A stretch of DNA of 64,000 nt from Pseudomonas alcaliphila JAB1 (GCF_001941865.1 NZ_CP016162.1:3161501-3225500), one strand, 5' to 3'. Counted from the first letter of the stretch, positions 37,857 to 46,802 are shown. Numbers and translations: made by a program. Notes: generated by a model from the letters alone, not told the origin.

Positions 37857-37886
37857 TTGTATACAGAAATTTGACCCGAGAGTCAG
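37857..37886. promoter_or_regulatory. moaA-tetR divergent operators
   Basis: TTGTATACAG (37857-37866) and the RutR-like box TTGACCCGAGAGTCAG (37871-37886) lie side by side in the 212 bp divergent region. On the minus strand CTGACT and TATACA within these sites are 17 bases apart and could be the moaA -35 and -10. Confidence 0.6.
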
Positions 37887-37987
37887 TTAAGCGCTGAGCA
37901 GCCCGTGGCCGCTGGCTTGAGCCTCGCGCAAAGCCGGTGCTACCATGCCCGACCGCCGCCCGGCGGCAGAGCAAACCACAGGGCCTT

Positions 37988-38632
37988 ATGACCAGCATCC
38001 GCGAGCGTAACAAAGAGCTCATCCTGCGCGCAGCCAGCGAGGAGTTCGCCGACAAGGGCTTCGCCGCCACCAAGACCAGTGACATTGCGGCCAAGGCAGG
38101 CCTGCCCAAGCCCAACGTCTACTACTACTTCAAGTCCAAGGAAAACCTCTACCGCGAGGTCCTGGAAAGCATCATCGAGCCACTGCTGGCCGCCTCTGCC
38201 CCCTTCAATCAGCCAGGCCATCCGAGCGAAGTGCTGACCGCCTACATCCGCTCGAAGATCCGCATCTCCCGTGAACTGCCGCATGCCTCCAAGGTATTTG
38301 CCAGCGAGATCATGCACGGTGCACCGCACCTGTCGCCGGAACAGACCGAACAGCTCAACGCCCAGGCCAAGCACAACATCGCCTGCATCCAGCGCTGGAT
38401 CGATCAGGGCCTGATGGCGCAGGTCGACCCGCATCACCTGCTGTTCAGCATCTGGGCCGCGACCCAGACCTACGCCGACTTCGACTGGCAGATCTCCACC
38501 GTCACCGGCAAGGCCAGCCTGGACGACGCCGACTACGAAGCTGCGGCGCAGACCATCATTCGGCTGGTGCTCAAGGGTTGCGACGTCAGCCCGATGCCGT
38601 CGATGGCCTCCGAACTGGTGACCAGCGCCTAG
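37988..38632 (+). CDS. TetR-family regulator, RutR-like
   Basis: This 214-residue repressor has an N-terminal helix-turn-helix (TSDIAAKAGLPKPNVYYYFK, about residues 31-50) and a C-terminal domain resembling RutR (NLYREVLESIIEPLLAASAPF, ASKVFASEIMHGAP). E. coli RutR binds TTGACCANNTGGTCAA and senses pyrimidines. Here seven yTGACC-N4-rGTCAr boxes stand before xdhA, azgA, the NCS2 and NCS1 permeases, moaA/tetR and gcl, so this protein is their probable binder. The inducer in this setting is unknown. AGGG precedes the ATG at 37988. Confidence 0.88.
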   Translation: MTSIRERNKELILRAASEEFADKGFAATKTSDIAAKAGLPKPNVYYYFKSKENLYREVLESIIEPLLAASAPFNQPGHPSEVLTAYIRSKIRISRELPHASKVFASEIMHGAPHLSPEQTEQLNAQAKHNIACIQRWIDQGLMAQVDPHHLLFSIWAATQTYADFDWQISTVTGKASLDDADYEAAAQTIIRLVLKGCDVSPMPSMASELVTSA

Positions 38633-38644
38633 GCGACTGTTCCA

Positions 38645-38900
38645 CCGTAGGGTGTGCCGACCTCCGTCACTGTAGGGCGTGCATACGCCGAGCGCTCGAG
38701 CGCAGCACGCCGTTGCAGGGGCATGGCGGACTGCTCGCTGGCGCTCGCTGAGTCCGCCCTACGCCTGCCCTGAGATTTCACGCCCAGCTTCGGCCTTCAG
38801 ACCACATCCCGTAGGGCGTACTCGCGCAGCAGTACGCCGTTGCAATGACCGACTATTAGCGTCGCTACGAGCGGCCGGCGATCCGGTCAGCCCTGCGGCT
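38645..38900. repeat. Region of GTAGGGCGT-type repeats
   Basis: Several short units recur here: GTAGGGTGTGCCG, GTAGGGCGTGCATACGCC, GCAGCACGCCGTTGCA, GTAGGGCGTACTCGCG and GCAGTACGCCGTTGCA. These are imperfect direct and inverted copies of an intergenic repeat also seen as one unit near 58402. It separates tetR and the convergent GlcG-like gene. Confidence 0.55.
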
Positions 38901-38911
38901 ACTCTGGAACC

Positions 38912-39346
38912 CTACGCCCCCGCATCCGCCTTCAGGCCGAGCGACTCCAGCGCACTCACCGCGCACTGCTCGTCGATGTCCGAGGTGTCGCCGGTGATGC
39001 CGACGGCGCCGATCACCTCACCGCGCTCGTCACGAATCAATACCCCTCCCGGCGCGGGTACCAGGCTGCCTTGAGCCAGGTTGTTCACCGCCCCGATAAA
39101 GGCCGGGCGCTGCTGCGCGTCGGCGGCGATCAGGCGCGAGCCCTTGCCCAGAGCCAACGCGCCCCAGGCCTTGCCGATGGCGATCTGCGGACGCAGCAGG
39201 CTGGCGCCGTCCTCACGCTGCAGGCAAATCAGATGCCCGCCAGCATCCAGTACCGCGACGGTCAGCGGCGCCGCCTTTATCTCGCGGCCCACGGCCAGCG
39301 CGCGGTTACCGATGGCATTGGCGGTTTGCAGGTTCAAGTGGCTCAT
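38912..39346 (-). CDS. GlcG/HbpS-family protein
   Basis: This 144-residue single-domain protein of the GlcG/HbpS (DUF336) family has VAVLDAGGHLICLQREDGAS, IAIGKAWGALALGKGS and the Gly-rich PAPGGVLIRDERGEVIGAVG. Members occur beside glycolate, glyoxylate and propanediol genes; some bind haem or cobalamin, and the role here is unknown. It is divergent from gcl and shares its control region. Confidence 0.88.
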   Translation of the reverse strand: MSHLNLQTANAIGNRALAVGREIKAAPLTVAVLDAGGHLICLQREDGASLLRPQIAIGKAWGALALGKGSRLIAADAQQRPAFIGAVNNLAQGSLVPAPGGVLIRDERGEVIGAVGITGDTSDIDEQCAVSALESLGLKADAGA

Positions 39347-39495
39347 GGTGATGACTCCTGAAGTGACAAAGGGAACGAAACACCCGGAGCGAAACCGGCA
39401 CTGCGCACGCCGACAGCCCTAGGCAATCCAAAGCTCGCCCTCACTATCCCACCAGAAACAAAAAATTCAACTACTACATACAATATTATTTTTTA

Positions 39496-39505
39496 TTGTA
39501 TACAG
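39496..39505. promoter_or_regulatory. TTGTATACAA-type box between glcG-like gene and gcl
   Basis: TTGTATACAG lies in an A/T-rich stretch 150 bp before the GlcG-like start, on that gene's side of the divergent region. Confidence 0.5.
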
Positions 39506-39601
39506 TTGTCTCGACACACTTCTTCGACTGCACTACCAACCCCGTCAAACGGGCGTTTCAAAAGAATTTAGCCCAGGCGACAGGCTGCACCGGAAAAATT
39601 G

Positions 39602-39655
39602 TTGACCGCGAAGTCATGGCCTGCATAGAATCCGAGCCAGGTGTTTTGTATACAA
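39602..39655 (+). promoter_or_regulatory. gcl promoter with both operators
   Basis: TTGACC (39602-39607), 18 bases and TAGAAT (39626-39631) form a promoter. Its -35 is the left half of the RutR-like box TTGACCGCGAAGTCAT (39602-39617). A perfect TTGTATACAA lies downstream at 39646-39655, before the ribosome site. The divergent gap 39347-39681 holds nothing else. Confidence 0.7.
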
Positions 39656-39681
39656 TCTGATAACAAAAGAGGCACAAGATT

Positions 39682-41457
39682 ATGGCCAGAATGAGAGCAA
39701 TCGAGGCAGCCGTACTGGTGATGCGCCGCGAAGGCGTCGATACCGCGTTCGGCGTCCCCGGCGCTGCCATCAACCCCCTGTATGCCGCACTGAAGAAACT
39801 CGGTGGCATCGATCACGTCCTGGCCCGTCACGTCGAAGGCGCTTCGCACATGGCCGAGGGTTACACCCGCACCAATGCCGGCAATATCGGCGTGTGCATC
39901 GGCACCTCGGGCCCGGCCGGCACCGACATGGTCACCGGTCTGTACTCGGCCTCGGCCGACTCCATCCCGATTCTGTGCATCACCGGCCAGGCGCCGCGTG
40001 CGCGCATGCACAAGGAAGATTTCCAGGCGGTCGACATCACCAGCATCGTCGGCCCGGTAACCAAGTGGGCCACCACCGTGATGGAACCCGGCCAGGTGCC
40101 GCGCGCCTTCCAGCGTGCCTTCCATGAAATGCGCAGCGGCCGCCCCGGCCCGGTGCTGATCGACCTGCCGTTCGACGTGCAGATGGCCGAGATCGAGTTC
40201 GACATCGACGCCTACGAGCCGCTGCCGGTGGCCAAGCCGAGCACCAGCCGCATCCAGGCCGAGAAAGCCATCGCCATGCTCAACGACGCCGAGCGCCCGC
40301 TGCTGGTCGCCGGTGGCGGCATCTTCAACGCCGATGCGCAAGACAAGCTGGTGGAGTTCGCCGAGCTGACTGGCGTGCCGGTGGTGCCGACCCTGATGGG
40401 CTGGGGCGCGATTCCTGACGATCACAAACTGATGGTCGGCATGGTCGGTCTGCAGACCTCGCATCGCTACGGCAACGCCACCCTGCTCGCTTCCGACCTG
40501 GTGTTCGGTATCGGCAACCGCTGGGCCAACCGCCACACCGGCTCGGTGGACGTCTACACCGAGGGCCGCAAGTTCATCCACGTCGACATCGAACCGACGC
40601 AGATTGGCCGCGTGTTCAACCCGGATCTGGGTATCGCCTCCGACGCCGGCAACGCGCTGGACGCCTTCCTCGAAGTCGCCCGCGAGTGGAAAGCCGCTGG
40701 CAAGCTGAAGGACCGTAGCGCCTGGGTTGAAGCCTGCCGCGAGCGTAAGCGCACCCTGCAGCGCAAGACCCACTTCGACAACGTGCCGGCCAAGCCGCAG
40801 CGCGTGTACGAGGAAATGAACGAAGCCTTCGGCAAGGACACCTGCTACGTCAGCACCATCGGTCTGTCGCAGATCGCCGGCGCGCAGTTCCTGCATGTGT
40901 ACAAGCCGCGCCACTGGATCAACTGCGGTCAGGCCGGCCCGCTCGGCTGGACCATTCCGGCAGCGCTGGGCGTGGTCAAGGCCGACCCGCAGCGTCAGGT
41001 CGTGGCGCTGTCCGGCGACTATGACTTCCAGTTCATGATCGAGGAGCTGGCCGTCGGTGCCCAGTTCAACCTGCCGTACATCCACGTGCTGGTGAACAAC
41101 TCCTACCTGGGTCTGATCCGTCAGGCGCAGCGCGGCTTCGACATCGACTACTGCGTGCAGCTGGCGTTCGAGAACATCAACGCGCCAGAGCTCAACGGTT
41201 ACGGCGTCGACCACGTCGCCGTGGTCGAGGGTCTGGGCTGCAAGGCGATCCGCGTGTTCGACCCGAACGAGCTGCAGAACGCCTTCGCCGAAGCCAAGCG
41301 CCTGATGGCCGAACACCGCGTACCGGTGGTGGTGGAGATCATCCTGGAGCGCGTCACCAACATCTCCATGGGCACCGAGATCAACGCCATCAACGAGTTC
41401 GAGGAACTGGCCGAGCGCGGCGTCGACGCGCCGACCGCCATCTCGCTGCTGGATTGA
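39682..41457 (+). CDS. gcl: Glyoxylate carboligase
   Basis: Gcl joins two glyoxylates into tartronate semialdehyde and CO2 using thiamine diphosphate. The 591-residue protein has the TPP motif [15 protein letters not shown] with NNSYLG following. Val51 ([10 protein letters not shown]) replaces the catalytic glutamate found in acetolactate synthase, the known hallmark of Gcl. GAGG precedes the ATG. It heads the operon gcl-hyi-glxR-ttuD-pyk and uses the glyoxylate released by ureidoglycolate lyase. Confidence 0.97.
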   Translation: MARMRAIEAAVLVMRREGVDTAFGVPGAAINPLYAALKKLGGIDHVLARHVEGASHMAEGYTRTNAGNIGVCIGTSGPAGTDMVTGLYSASADSIPILCITGQAPRARMHKEDFQAVDITSIVGPVTKWATTVMEPGQVPRAFQRAFHEMRSGRPGPVLIDLPFDVQMAEIEFDIDAYEPLPVAKPSTSRIQAEKAIAMLNDAERPLLVAGGGIFNADAQDKLVEFAELTGVPVVPTLMGWGAIPDDHKLMVGMVGLQTSHRYGNATLLASDLVFGIGNRWANRHTGSVDVYTEGRKFIHVDIEPTQIGRVFNPDLGIASDAGNALDAFLEVAREWKAAGKLKDRSAWVEACRERKRTLQRKTHFDNVPAKPQRVYEEMNEAFGKDTCYVSTIGLSQIAGAQFLHVYKPRHWINCGQAGPLGWTIPAALGVVKADPQRQVVALSGDYDFQFMIEELAVGAQFNLPYIHVLVNNSYLGLIRQAQRGFDIDYCVQLAFENINAPELNGYGVDHVAVVEGLGCKAIRVFDPNELQNAFAEAKRLMAEHRVPVVVEIILERVTNISMGTEINAINEFEELAERGVDAPTAISLLD

Positions 41458-41498
41458 TCCGTACGCCGGGTGTGCCACGCGCACCCGGCCACCACGAC

Positions 41499-41556
41499 GT
41501 AGCCCGGATGCAATCCGGGAAGACCGTAACACCGCCCCGGATTGCATCCGGGCTAC
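41499..41556. repeat. GTAGCCCGGATGCAATCCGGG palindrome pair, gcl-hyi gap
   Basis: GTAGCCCGGATGCAATCCGGG faces CCCCGGATTGCATCCGGGCTAC with a short spacer, 42 bases after gcl. Further pairs of this type lie at 46588-46649 and 56861-56918. Confidence 0.75.
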
Positions 41557-41571
41557 GACAAGGAGCACACC

Positions 41572-42354
41572 ATGCCCCGTTTTGCTGCCAACCTGTCCAT
41601 GCTGTTCACCGAAGTGGACTTTCTGGACCGTTTCGCCGCCGCCGCCGAAGCCGGTTTCAGCGGCGTGGAATACCTCTTCCCCTATGACTTCGCGGTGGAA
41701 GAGATCAAGGCCCGCCTGGACGCCAACGCGCTTACCCAGGTGCTATTCAACCTACCGGCCGGCGACTGGGGCAAGGGCGAGCGTGGCATCGCCTGCCACC
41801 CGGATCGCGTCGAGGAATTCCGCGCCGGCGTCGACCAGGCCATCGCCTACGCCAAGGTGCTGGGCAACAAGCAGATCAACTGCCTGGCCGGCATCCGCCC
41901 GCAGGGTGTGGACTGCGCGACCGTGGAAAAGACCTTCGTCGACAACCTGCGCTATGCGGCCGACAAGCTGGCCGGCGCCGGTATCCGCCTGGTCATGGAA
42001 GCTATCAACACCCGCGACATCCCCGGCTTCTACCTGAACAACACCAAGCAGGCCCTGGAGATTCGCGACAAGGTCGGCAGCACCAACCTGTACCTGCAGT
42101 ACGACATCTACCACATGCAGATCATGGAAGGTGACCTGGCCCGTACCGTGGAAAGCAACCTGGCCGCCATCAACCACGTGCAGCTGGCCGACAACCCGGG
42201 CCGCAACGAGCCAGGCACCGGCGAGATCAACTACCGCTTCCTCTTCGAGCACCTGGATCGCATCGGCTACCAGGGCTGGATCGGCTGTGAGTACAAGCCG
42301 CTGACCACCACAACCGCCGGCCTCGGCTGGCTGAAAACCCATAACGCGATCTGA
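41572..42354 (+). CDS. hyi: Hydroxypyruvate isomerase
   Basis: Hyi interconverts tartronate semialdehyde and hydroxypyruvate. The 260-residue TIM-barrel protein starts MPRFAANLSMLFTEVDFLDR and carries LVMEAINTRDIPGFY, QYDIYHMQIMEGD and VQLADNPGRNEPGTGE, with the metal-ligand acidic and histidine residues of the family. AAGGAG precedes the ATG at 41572. glxR is 142 bp downstream beyond a REP-like repeat. Confidence 0.95.
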   Translation: MPRFAANLSMLFTEVDFLDRFAAAAEAGFSGVEYLFPYDFAVEEIKARLDANALTQVLFNLPAGDWGKGERGIACHPDRVEEFRAGVDQAIAYAKVLGNKQINCLAGIRPQGVDCATVEKTFVDNLRYAADKLAGAGIRLVMEAINTRDIPGFYLNNTKQALEIRDKVGSTNLYLQYDIYHMQIMEGDLARTVESNLAAINHVQLADNPGRNEPGTGEINYRFLFEHLDRIGYQGWIGCEYKPLTTTTAGLGWLKTHNAI

Positions 42355-42370
42355 AGAGCCACATCAACCC

Positions 42371-42454
42371 GTAGGAGCGGGTTCACCCGCGAACACCGGC
42401 AAAGCCGGTGCCAGTCACCGCGGTGCCTGCTTCGCGGGTAAACCCGCTCCTACA
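42371..42454. repeat. REP-like inverted repeat, hyi-glxR gap
   Basis: GTAGGAGCGGGTTCACCCGCG faces CGCGGGTAAACCCGCTCCTAC, with a second small stem ACCGGCAAAGCCGGT between them. Confidence 0.75.
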
Positions 42455-42496
42455 GGGCTGTGCACCTGATTCAACAATTCAACGAGGTTATCTCTC

Positions 42497-43387
42497 ATGG
42501 CTAAAATCGGATTTATCGGCACCGGCATCATGGGCAAGCCTATGGCGCAGAACCTGCAGAAGGCCGGCCACACCCTGTTCTTCTCCGAGCACTTCGACAA
42601 GGCGCCGGCCGACCTGCTGGGCGACAATGGCATCGCCCTGGCCAACCCGAAGGAAGTGGCCCAGGAAGCCGAATTCATCATCGTCATGGTGCCGGACACC
42701 CCGCAGGTCGAAGACGTGCTGTTCCGTGACAACGGCATCGCCCAGGGCGTCGGCGCCGGCAAGGTGGTGATCGACATGAGCTCGATCTCCCCCACCGCCA
42801 CCAAGGCCTTTGCCGAGAAGATCAAGGCCACCGGCGCCGCCTACCTGGACGCCCCGGTGTCCGGCGGCGAAGTCGGTGCCAAGGCCGCGACCCTGTCGAT
42901 CATGGTCGGCGGCTGCCCGAACGCCTTCGAACGCGCCCTGCCGCTGTTCCAGGCCATGGGCAAGAACATCACCCGCGTCGGCGGCAATGGCGACGGCCAG
43001 ACCGCCAAGGTGGCCAACCAGATCATCGTCGCGCTGAACATCCAGGCAGTGGCCGAAGCCCTGCTGTTCGCCGCCAAGAACGGCGCCGACCCGGCCAAGG
43101 TGCGTGAAGCGCTGATGGGCGGCTTCGCCGGCTCGAAGATCCTCGAAGTGCACGGCGAGCGCATGATCAAAGGCACCTTCGACCCGGGCTTCCGCATCAG
43201 CCTGCACCAGAAGGACCTCAACCTGGCGCTGTCCGGCGCCCGCGAGCTGGGCCTGAACCTGCCCAACACCGCCAACGCCCAGCAGGTGTTCAGCACCTGC
43301 GCGGCCCTCGGCGGCAGCGGTTGGGACCACTCCGCCCTGATCAAGGGTCTGGAGCATATGGCCAACTTCAATATCCGCGGCGAGTAA
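42497..43387 (+). CDS. glxR: Tartronate semialdehyde reductase
   Basis: GlxR reduces tartronate semialdehyde to D-glycerate with NAD(P)H. The 296-residue beta-hydroxyacid dehydrogenase has the nucleotide site GFIGTGIMGKPMA (5-17), the substrate loop DAPVSGGEVGA (118-128) and the catalytic Lys171 in KVANQIIVALN. The ribosome site GAGGTTATCTCTC precedes the ATG. Confidence 0.96.
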   Translation: MAKIGFIGTGIMGKPMAQNLQKAGHTLFFSEHFDKAPADLLGDNGIALANPKEVAQEAEFIIVMVPDTPQVEDVLFRDNGIAQGVGAGKVVIDMSSISPTATKAFAEKIKATGAAYLDAPVSGGEVGAKAATLSIMVGGCPNAFERALPLFQAMGKNITRVGGNGDGQTAKVANQIIVALNIQAVAEALLFAAKNGADPAKVREALMGGFAGSKILEVHGERMIKGTFDPGFRISLHQKDLNLALSGARELGLNLPNTANAQQVFSTCAALGGSGWDHSALIKGLEHMANFNIRGE

Positions 43388-43407
43388 CAGAGCGCCCTCT
43401 CCCCCGG

Positions 43408-43598
43408 CCCCTCTCCCGCATGCGGGAGAGGGGAGACAAGCAGCTCGGCGTTACACGGATTTTCGGCGTACGCCAAACCAGTCCCCTCTCCCACTTGTGG
43501 GAGAGGGGAGACGAGCAGCTCGGCGTTGCACGGATTTTCGGCGCACGCCGGATCAGTCCCCTCTCCCATTTATGGGAGAGGGTTAGGGAGAGGGGCTT
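43408..43598. repeat. Tandem 75 bp repeats with CCCCTCTCCC palindromes
   Basis: About two and a half units of 75 bp occur, starting near 43408, 43483 and 43558. Each opens with a CCCCTCTCCC...GGGAGAGGGG hairpin followed by AGCAGCTCGGCGTT and CACGGATTTTCGGCG. It lies in the 487 bp gap between glxR and ttuD. Confidence 0.75.
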
Positions 43599-43730
43599 TG
43601 CTTCTGGCCCACCCTTTCGACCTTCCTGGCAGGAGGTGTCACGGCCCGATTGCCAGGTTGGTCGATTCCACTCCCCAGGCGCTGCCACGCGGCGCCTGCG
43701 GACTGGAATCGATCCAGCGAGAGAACATTG

Positions 43731-43838
43731 ATCGTTCCCACGCTCTGCGTGGGCATGCATCCCGTGACGCTCCGCGTCACACAACAGCAGACGCCTGAGC
43801 GTCTCGCCAGGCGTTACCACGCGGAACGTGGGAACGAT
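43731..43838. repeat. Inverted repeat ATCGTTCCCACG type
   Basis: ATCGTTCCCACG (43731-43742) and CGTGGGAACGAT (43827-43838) are exact inverted ends. The inner sequence has further small stems (GTGACGC-TCC-GCGTCAC). It ends 36 bases before the ttuD start. Confidence 0.75.
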
Positions 43839-43874
43839 CATCCAGCGTCACCCCCAGAACAAGAGAACACCGCC

Positions 43875-45146
43875 ATGACCTTCGATCCGCAACGCCTGCT
43901 GCGCGACCTGTTCGCCACCGCCATCGCCGCCGCCCATCCGCGCCAGGTGCTGGCCGACTTTCTTCCCGCCGACCGCAGCGGCCGCGTCATCGTCATCGGT
44001 GCGGGCAAGGCCGCCGCGGCCATGGCCGAGGTGATCGAGCAGGAGTGGCAGGGCGAGGTCAGCGGCCTGGTGGTGACCCGTTACGAGCACGGCGCCGACT
44101 GCAAGAAGATCGAAGTGGTGGAAGCCGCTCACCCGGTACCGGACGACGCCGGCGAGCGTGTCGCCCGCCGCGTGCTGGAGCTGGTGTCGAACCTGGCCGA
44201 AGACGACCGGGTGATCTTCCTCCTCTCCGGCGGCGGCTCCTCACTGCTGGCGCTGCCGGCCGAGGGCATCAGCCTCCAGGACAAGCAGGCGATCAACAAG
44301 GCGCTGCTCAAATCCGGCGCCACCATCGGCGAGATGAACTGCGTGCGCAAGCACCTCTCGGCGATCAAGGGCGGTCGTCTGGCCAAGGCCTGCTGGCCGG
44401 CCACGGTATACACCTACGCCATCTCCGACGTGCCCGGCGACGAGGCCACGGTGATCGCCTCCGGCCCCACGGTGGGCGACCCGACCACCTCGGCCGAAGC
44501 CCTGGCGATTCTGGCCCGCTACGCCATCGACATCCCGACCAACGTGCGCGCCTGGCTGCAGGACCCACGCTCGGAAACGGTCAAGCCCGGCGACCCGGTT
44601 CTCGCCCGCAGCCACTTCCAGCTGATCGCCACCCCGCAGCAGTCGCTCGACGCCGCCGCCGCCAAGGCCGAAGCCGCCGGCCTGCCGGTGCTGATTCTCG
44701 GCGACCTGGAAGGCGAGTCGCGCGACGTGGCCAAGGTGCATGCCGGCATCGCCCGCCAGGTGCAGCTGCATGGTCAACCGATCAAGCCGCCGTGCGTGAT
44801 CCTCTCTGGCGGCGAAACCACCGTCACCGTGCGCGGCAACGGCCGCGGCGGGCGCAACGCCGAATTCCTCCTCAGCCTCACCGACAGCCTCAAGGGCCTG
44901 CCCGGCGTCTACGCGCTGGCCGGCGACACCGACGGCATCGACGGCTCCGAAGACAACGCCGGCGCCATCATGACGCCCTACAGCTACGCCCGCGCCGGCA
45001 TCAAGGGCCTGTCCGCCCGCGACGAACTGGACAACAACAACGGCTATGGCTACTTCGCCGCCCTCGACGAGCTGATCGTCACCGGCCCGACCCGTACCAA
45101 CGTCAACGATTTCCGCGCCATTCTGATTCTCGAGAACGACCAATGA
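43875..45146 (+). CDS. ttuD: Glycerate 2-kinase, MOFRL family (TtuD)
   Basis: This 423-residue protein belongs to the glycerate 2-kinase (GK-II/MOFRL) family often named TtuD or hydroxypyruvate reductase. It shows VIVIGAGKAAAAMAEVIE near the N-terminus, FLLSGGGSSLLALP, EMNCVRKHLSAIKGGRLA and the C-terminal MOFRL domain (LSGGETTVTVRGNGRGGRN, DGIDGSEDNAGA). In this operon it would phosphorylate glycerate from GlxR. The start at 43875 is chosen because the conserved domain begins there; the ribosome site is weak (AAGAGAAC). Its TGA overlaps the ATG of the pyruvate kinase gene. Confidence 0.92.
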   Translation: MTFDPQRLLRDLFATAIAAAHPRQVLADFLPADRSGRVIVIGAGKAAAAMAEVIEQEWQGEVSGLVVTRYEHGADCKKIEVVEAAHPVPDDAGERVARRVLELVSNLAEDDRVIFLLSGGGSSLLALPAEGISLQDKQAINKALLKSGATIGEMNCVRKHLSAIKGGRLAKACWPATVYTYAISDVPGDEATVIASGPTVGDPTTSAEALAILARYAIDIPTNVRAWLQDPRSETVKPGDPVLARSHFQLIATPQQSLDAAAAKAEAAGLPVLILGDLEGESRDVAKVHAGIARQVQLHGQPIKPPCVILSGGETTVTVRGNGRGGRNAEFLLSLTDSLKGLPGVYALAGDTDGIDGSEDNAGAIMTPYSYARAGIKGLSARDELDNNNGYGYFAALDELIVTGPTRTNVNDFRAILILENDQ

Positions 45147-46558
45147 ACGCCGACAAGAAAGTGAAGATCCTCGCCACCCTCGGGCCGGCCATCCGCGACG
45201 CCGCGCATATCCGCCAGCTGGTGGAAGCCGGGGTCAACCTGTTCCGCCTCAACTTCAGCCATGGCGAACACGCCGACCACGCCCAGCGCTACCAGTGGGT
45301 ACGTGAGGTGGAGCGCGAGCTGAACCAGCCGATCGGCATCCTCATGGACCTGCAGGGGCCGAAGCTGCGCGTGGGCCGTTTCGCCGAAGGCAAGGTGCAG
45401 CTGGTCAACGGCCAGAGCCTGCGCCTGGACCTGGACGCCACGCCCGGCGACGCCAGCCGGGTCAACCTGCCCCACCCGGAAATCATCGAAGCCCTGCAGC
45501 CGGGTATGAGCCTGCTGCTGGACGACGGCCGCCTGCGCCTGAAAGTGACCGCCAAGCAGAATGACGCCGTGATCACCGAGGTGATCGCCGGTGGCGAGCT
45601 GTCCGACCGCAAGGGCGTCAACGTGCCCGAGGCCGTGCTGCAACTGTCACCGCTGACCAAGAAGGATCGCCGCGACCTGGCCTTCGGCCTGGAGCTGGGC
45701 GTGGACTGGGTCGCGCTGTCGTTTGTGCAGCGACCGGAAGACATCGTCGAAGCCCGCGAGCTGATCCAGGGCAAGGCCTTCCTGATGGCCAAGATCGAGA
45801 AGCCCTCGGCGGTGCAGCATCTCGAAGAAATCGCCAAGCTGTGCGACGCGATCATGGTGGCGCGCGGCGATCTGGGCGTGGAAGTGCCGGCCGAGAACGT
45901 GCCGCGCATTCAGAAGGACATCGTGCGCACCTGCCGCCAGCTCGGCCGCCCGGTGGTCGTCGCCACGCAGATGCTCGAATCCATGCGCTTCTCGCCGGCG
46001 CCGACCCGTGCCGAAGTCACCGACGTGGCCAACGCCGTGGCCGAGGGTGCCGACGCGGTGATGCTGTCGGCAGAAACCGCCTCCGGCGACTACCCGCTGG
46101 AAACCGTGCAGATGATGAGCAAGATCATCCGCCAGGTGGAGAACGGCCCGGACTACCAGAGCCAGCTCGACGTCGGCCGCCCGCAGGCAGAAGCCACCGC
46201 CAGCGACGCCATCAGTTGCGCCATACGCCGCATCAGCTCGATCCTGCCGGTTGCGGCCCTGGTCAACTACACCGAATCCGGTGCCAGCAGCCTGCGCGCC
46301 TCGCGCGAGCGGCCCAAGGCGCCAATCTTGAGCCTCACGCCGAGCCTGACCACCGCCCGCCGCCTGACCGTGGCCTGGGGCATCTACTCGGTGGTCAACG
46401 AACGCCTGCGCAAGGTCGAGGAAGTCACCAGCACCGCGTTGGAGATCGCCCAGGCCCAGGGCATGGCCAAGCGCGGCGAAACCGTGGTGATCACCGCCGG
46501 CGAACCCTTCGGCCAGCCCGGCAGCACCAATAGCCTGAGGATCGAAACGCTGCATTGA
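45143..46558 (+). CDS. pykF: Pyruvate kinase
   Basis: Pyruvate kinase transfers phosphate from phosphoenolpyruvate to ADP. The 471-residue protein has KVKILATLGPA, RLNFSHGEH, the catalytic AKIEKPSAVQ and MVARGDLGVEVP with metal ligands, and ATQMLESM and SAETASGDYPLE. It overlaps ttuD by ATGA and is the last gene of the glyoxylate operon, suggesting a dedicated isozyme for glycerate-derived carbon. Confidence 0.96.
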   Translation: MNADKKVKILATLGPAIRDAAHIRQLVEAGVNLFRLNFSHGEHADHAQRYQWVREVERELNQPIGILMDLQGPKLRVGRFAEGKVQLVNGQSLRLDLDATPGDASRVNLPHPEIIEALQPGMSLLLDDGRLRLKVTAKQNDAVITEVIAGGELSDRKGVNVPEAVLQLSPLTKKDRRDLAFGLELGVDWVALSFVQRPEDIVEARELIQGKAFLMAKIEKPSAVQHLEEIAKLCDAIMVARGDLGVEVPAENVPRIQKDIVRTCRQLGRPVVVATQMLESMRFSPAPTRAEVTDVANAVAEGADAVMLSAETASGDYPLETVQMMSKIIRQVENGPDYQSQLDVGRPQAEATASDAISCAIRRISSILPVAALVNYTESGASSLRASRERPKAPILSLTPSLTTARRLTVAWGIYSVVNERLRKVEEVTSTALEIAQAQGMAKRGETVVITAGEPFGQPGSTNSLRIETLH

Positions 46559-46587
46559 GCCCACGATTCTCAACGCAATAAAGAACC

Positions 46588-46802
46588 GTAGCCCGGATGA
46601 AATCCGGGGAATGCTCAACTCCTGATTCCCGGATTTCATCCGGGCTACGCGCTGTATTGATTCGTAGGGTGCCGCGGGGCCGCCTAGGCCGTGCGCACCT
46701 TGCGACCAGTTGGCGGTGCGCAAAGCGCACCCTACACGACTCCTCCAAGCGACACGGACAGCTCCCCTCTCCCGCTTGCGGGAGAGGGGCTGGGGGAGAG
46801 GG
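46588..46802. repeat. Cluster of three palindromic repeats after pykF
   Basis: GTAGCCCGGATGAAATCCGGG faces CCCGGATTTCATCCGGGCTAC (46588-46649). CGTAGGGTGCCGCGGGGC and GCGCACCCTAC flank 46663-46736. CCCCTCTCCCGCTTGCGGGAGAGGGG lies near 46764. They fill the gap before the urea transporter gene. Confidence 0.7.

Noticed and set aside
40554..40841. Antisense frames within gcl
   Set aside because: Shadow frames with no domain or translation signal.
43408..43598. Possible CRISPR array in the tandem 75 bp units
   Set aside because: Units are long, palindromic and contiguous, with no distinct spacers and no cas genes nearby.
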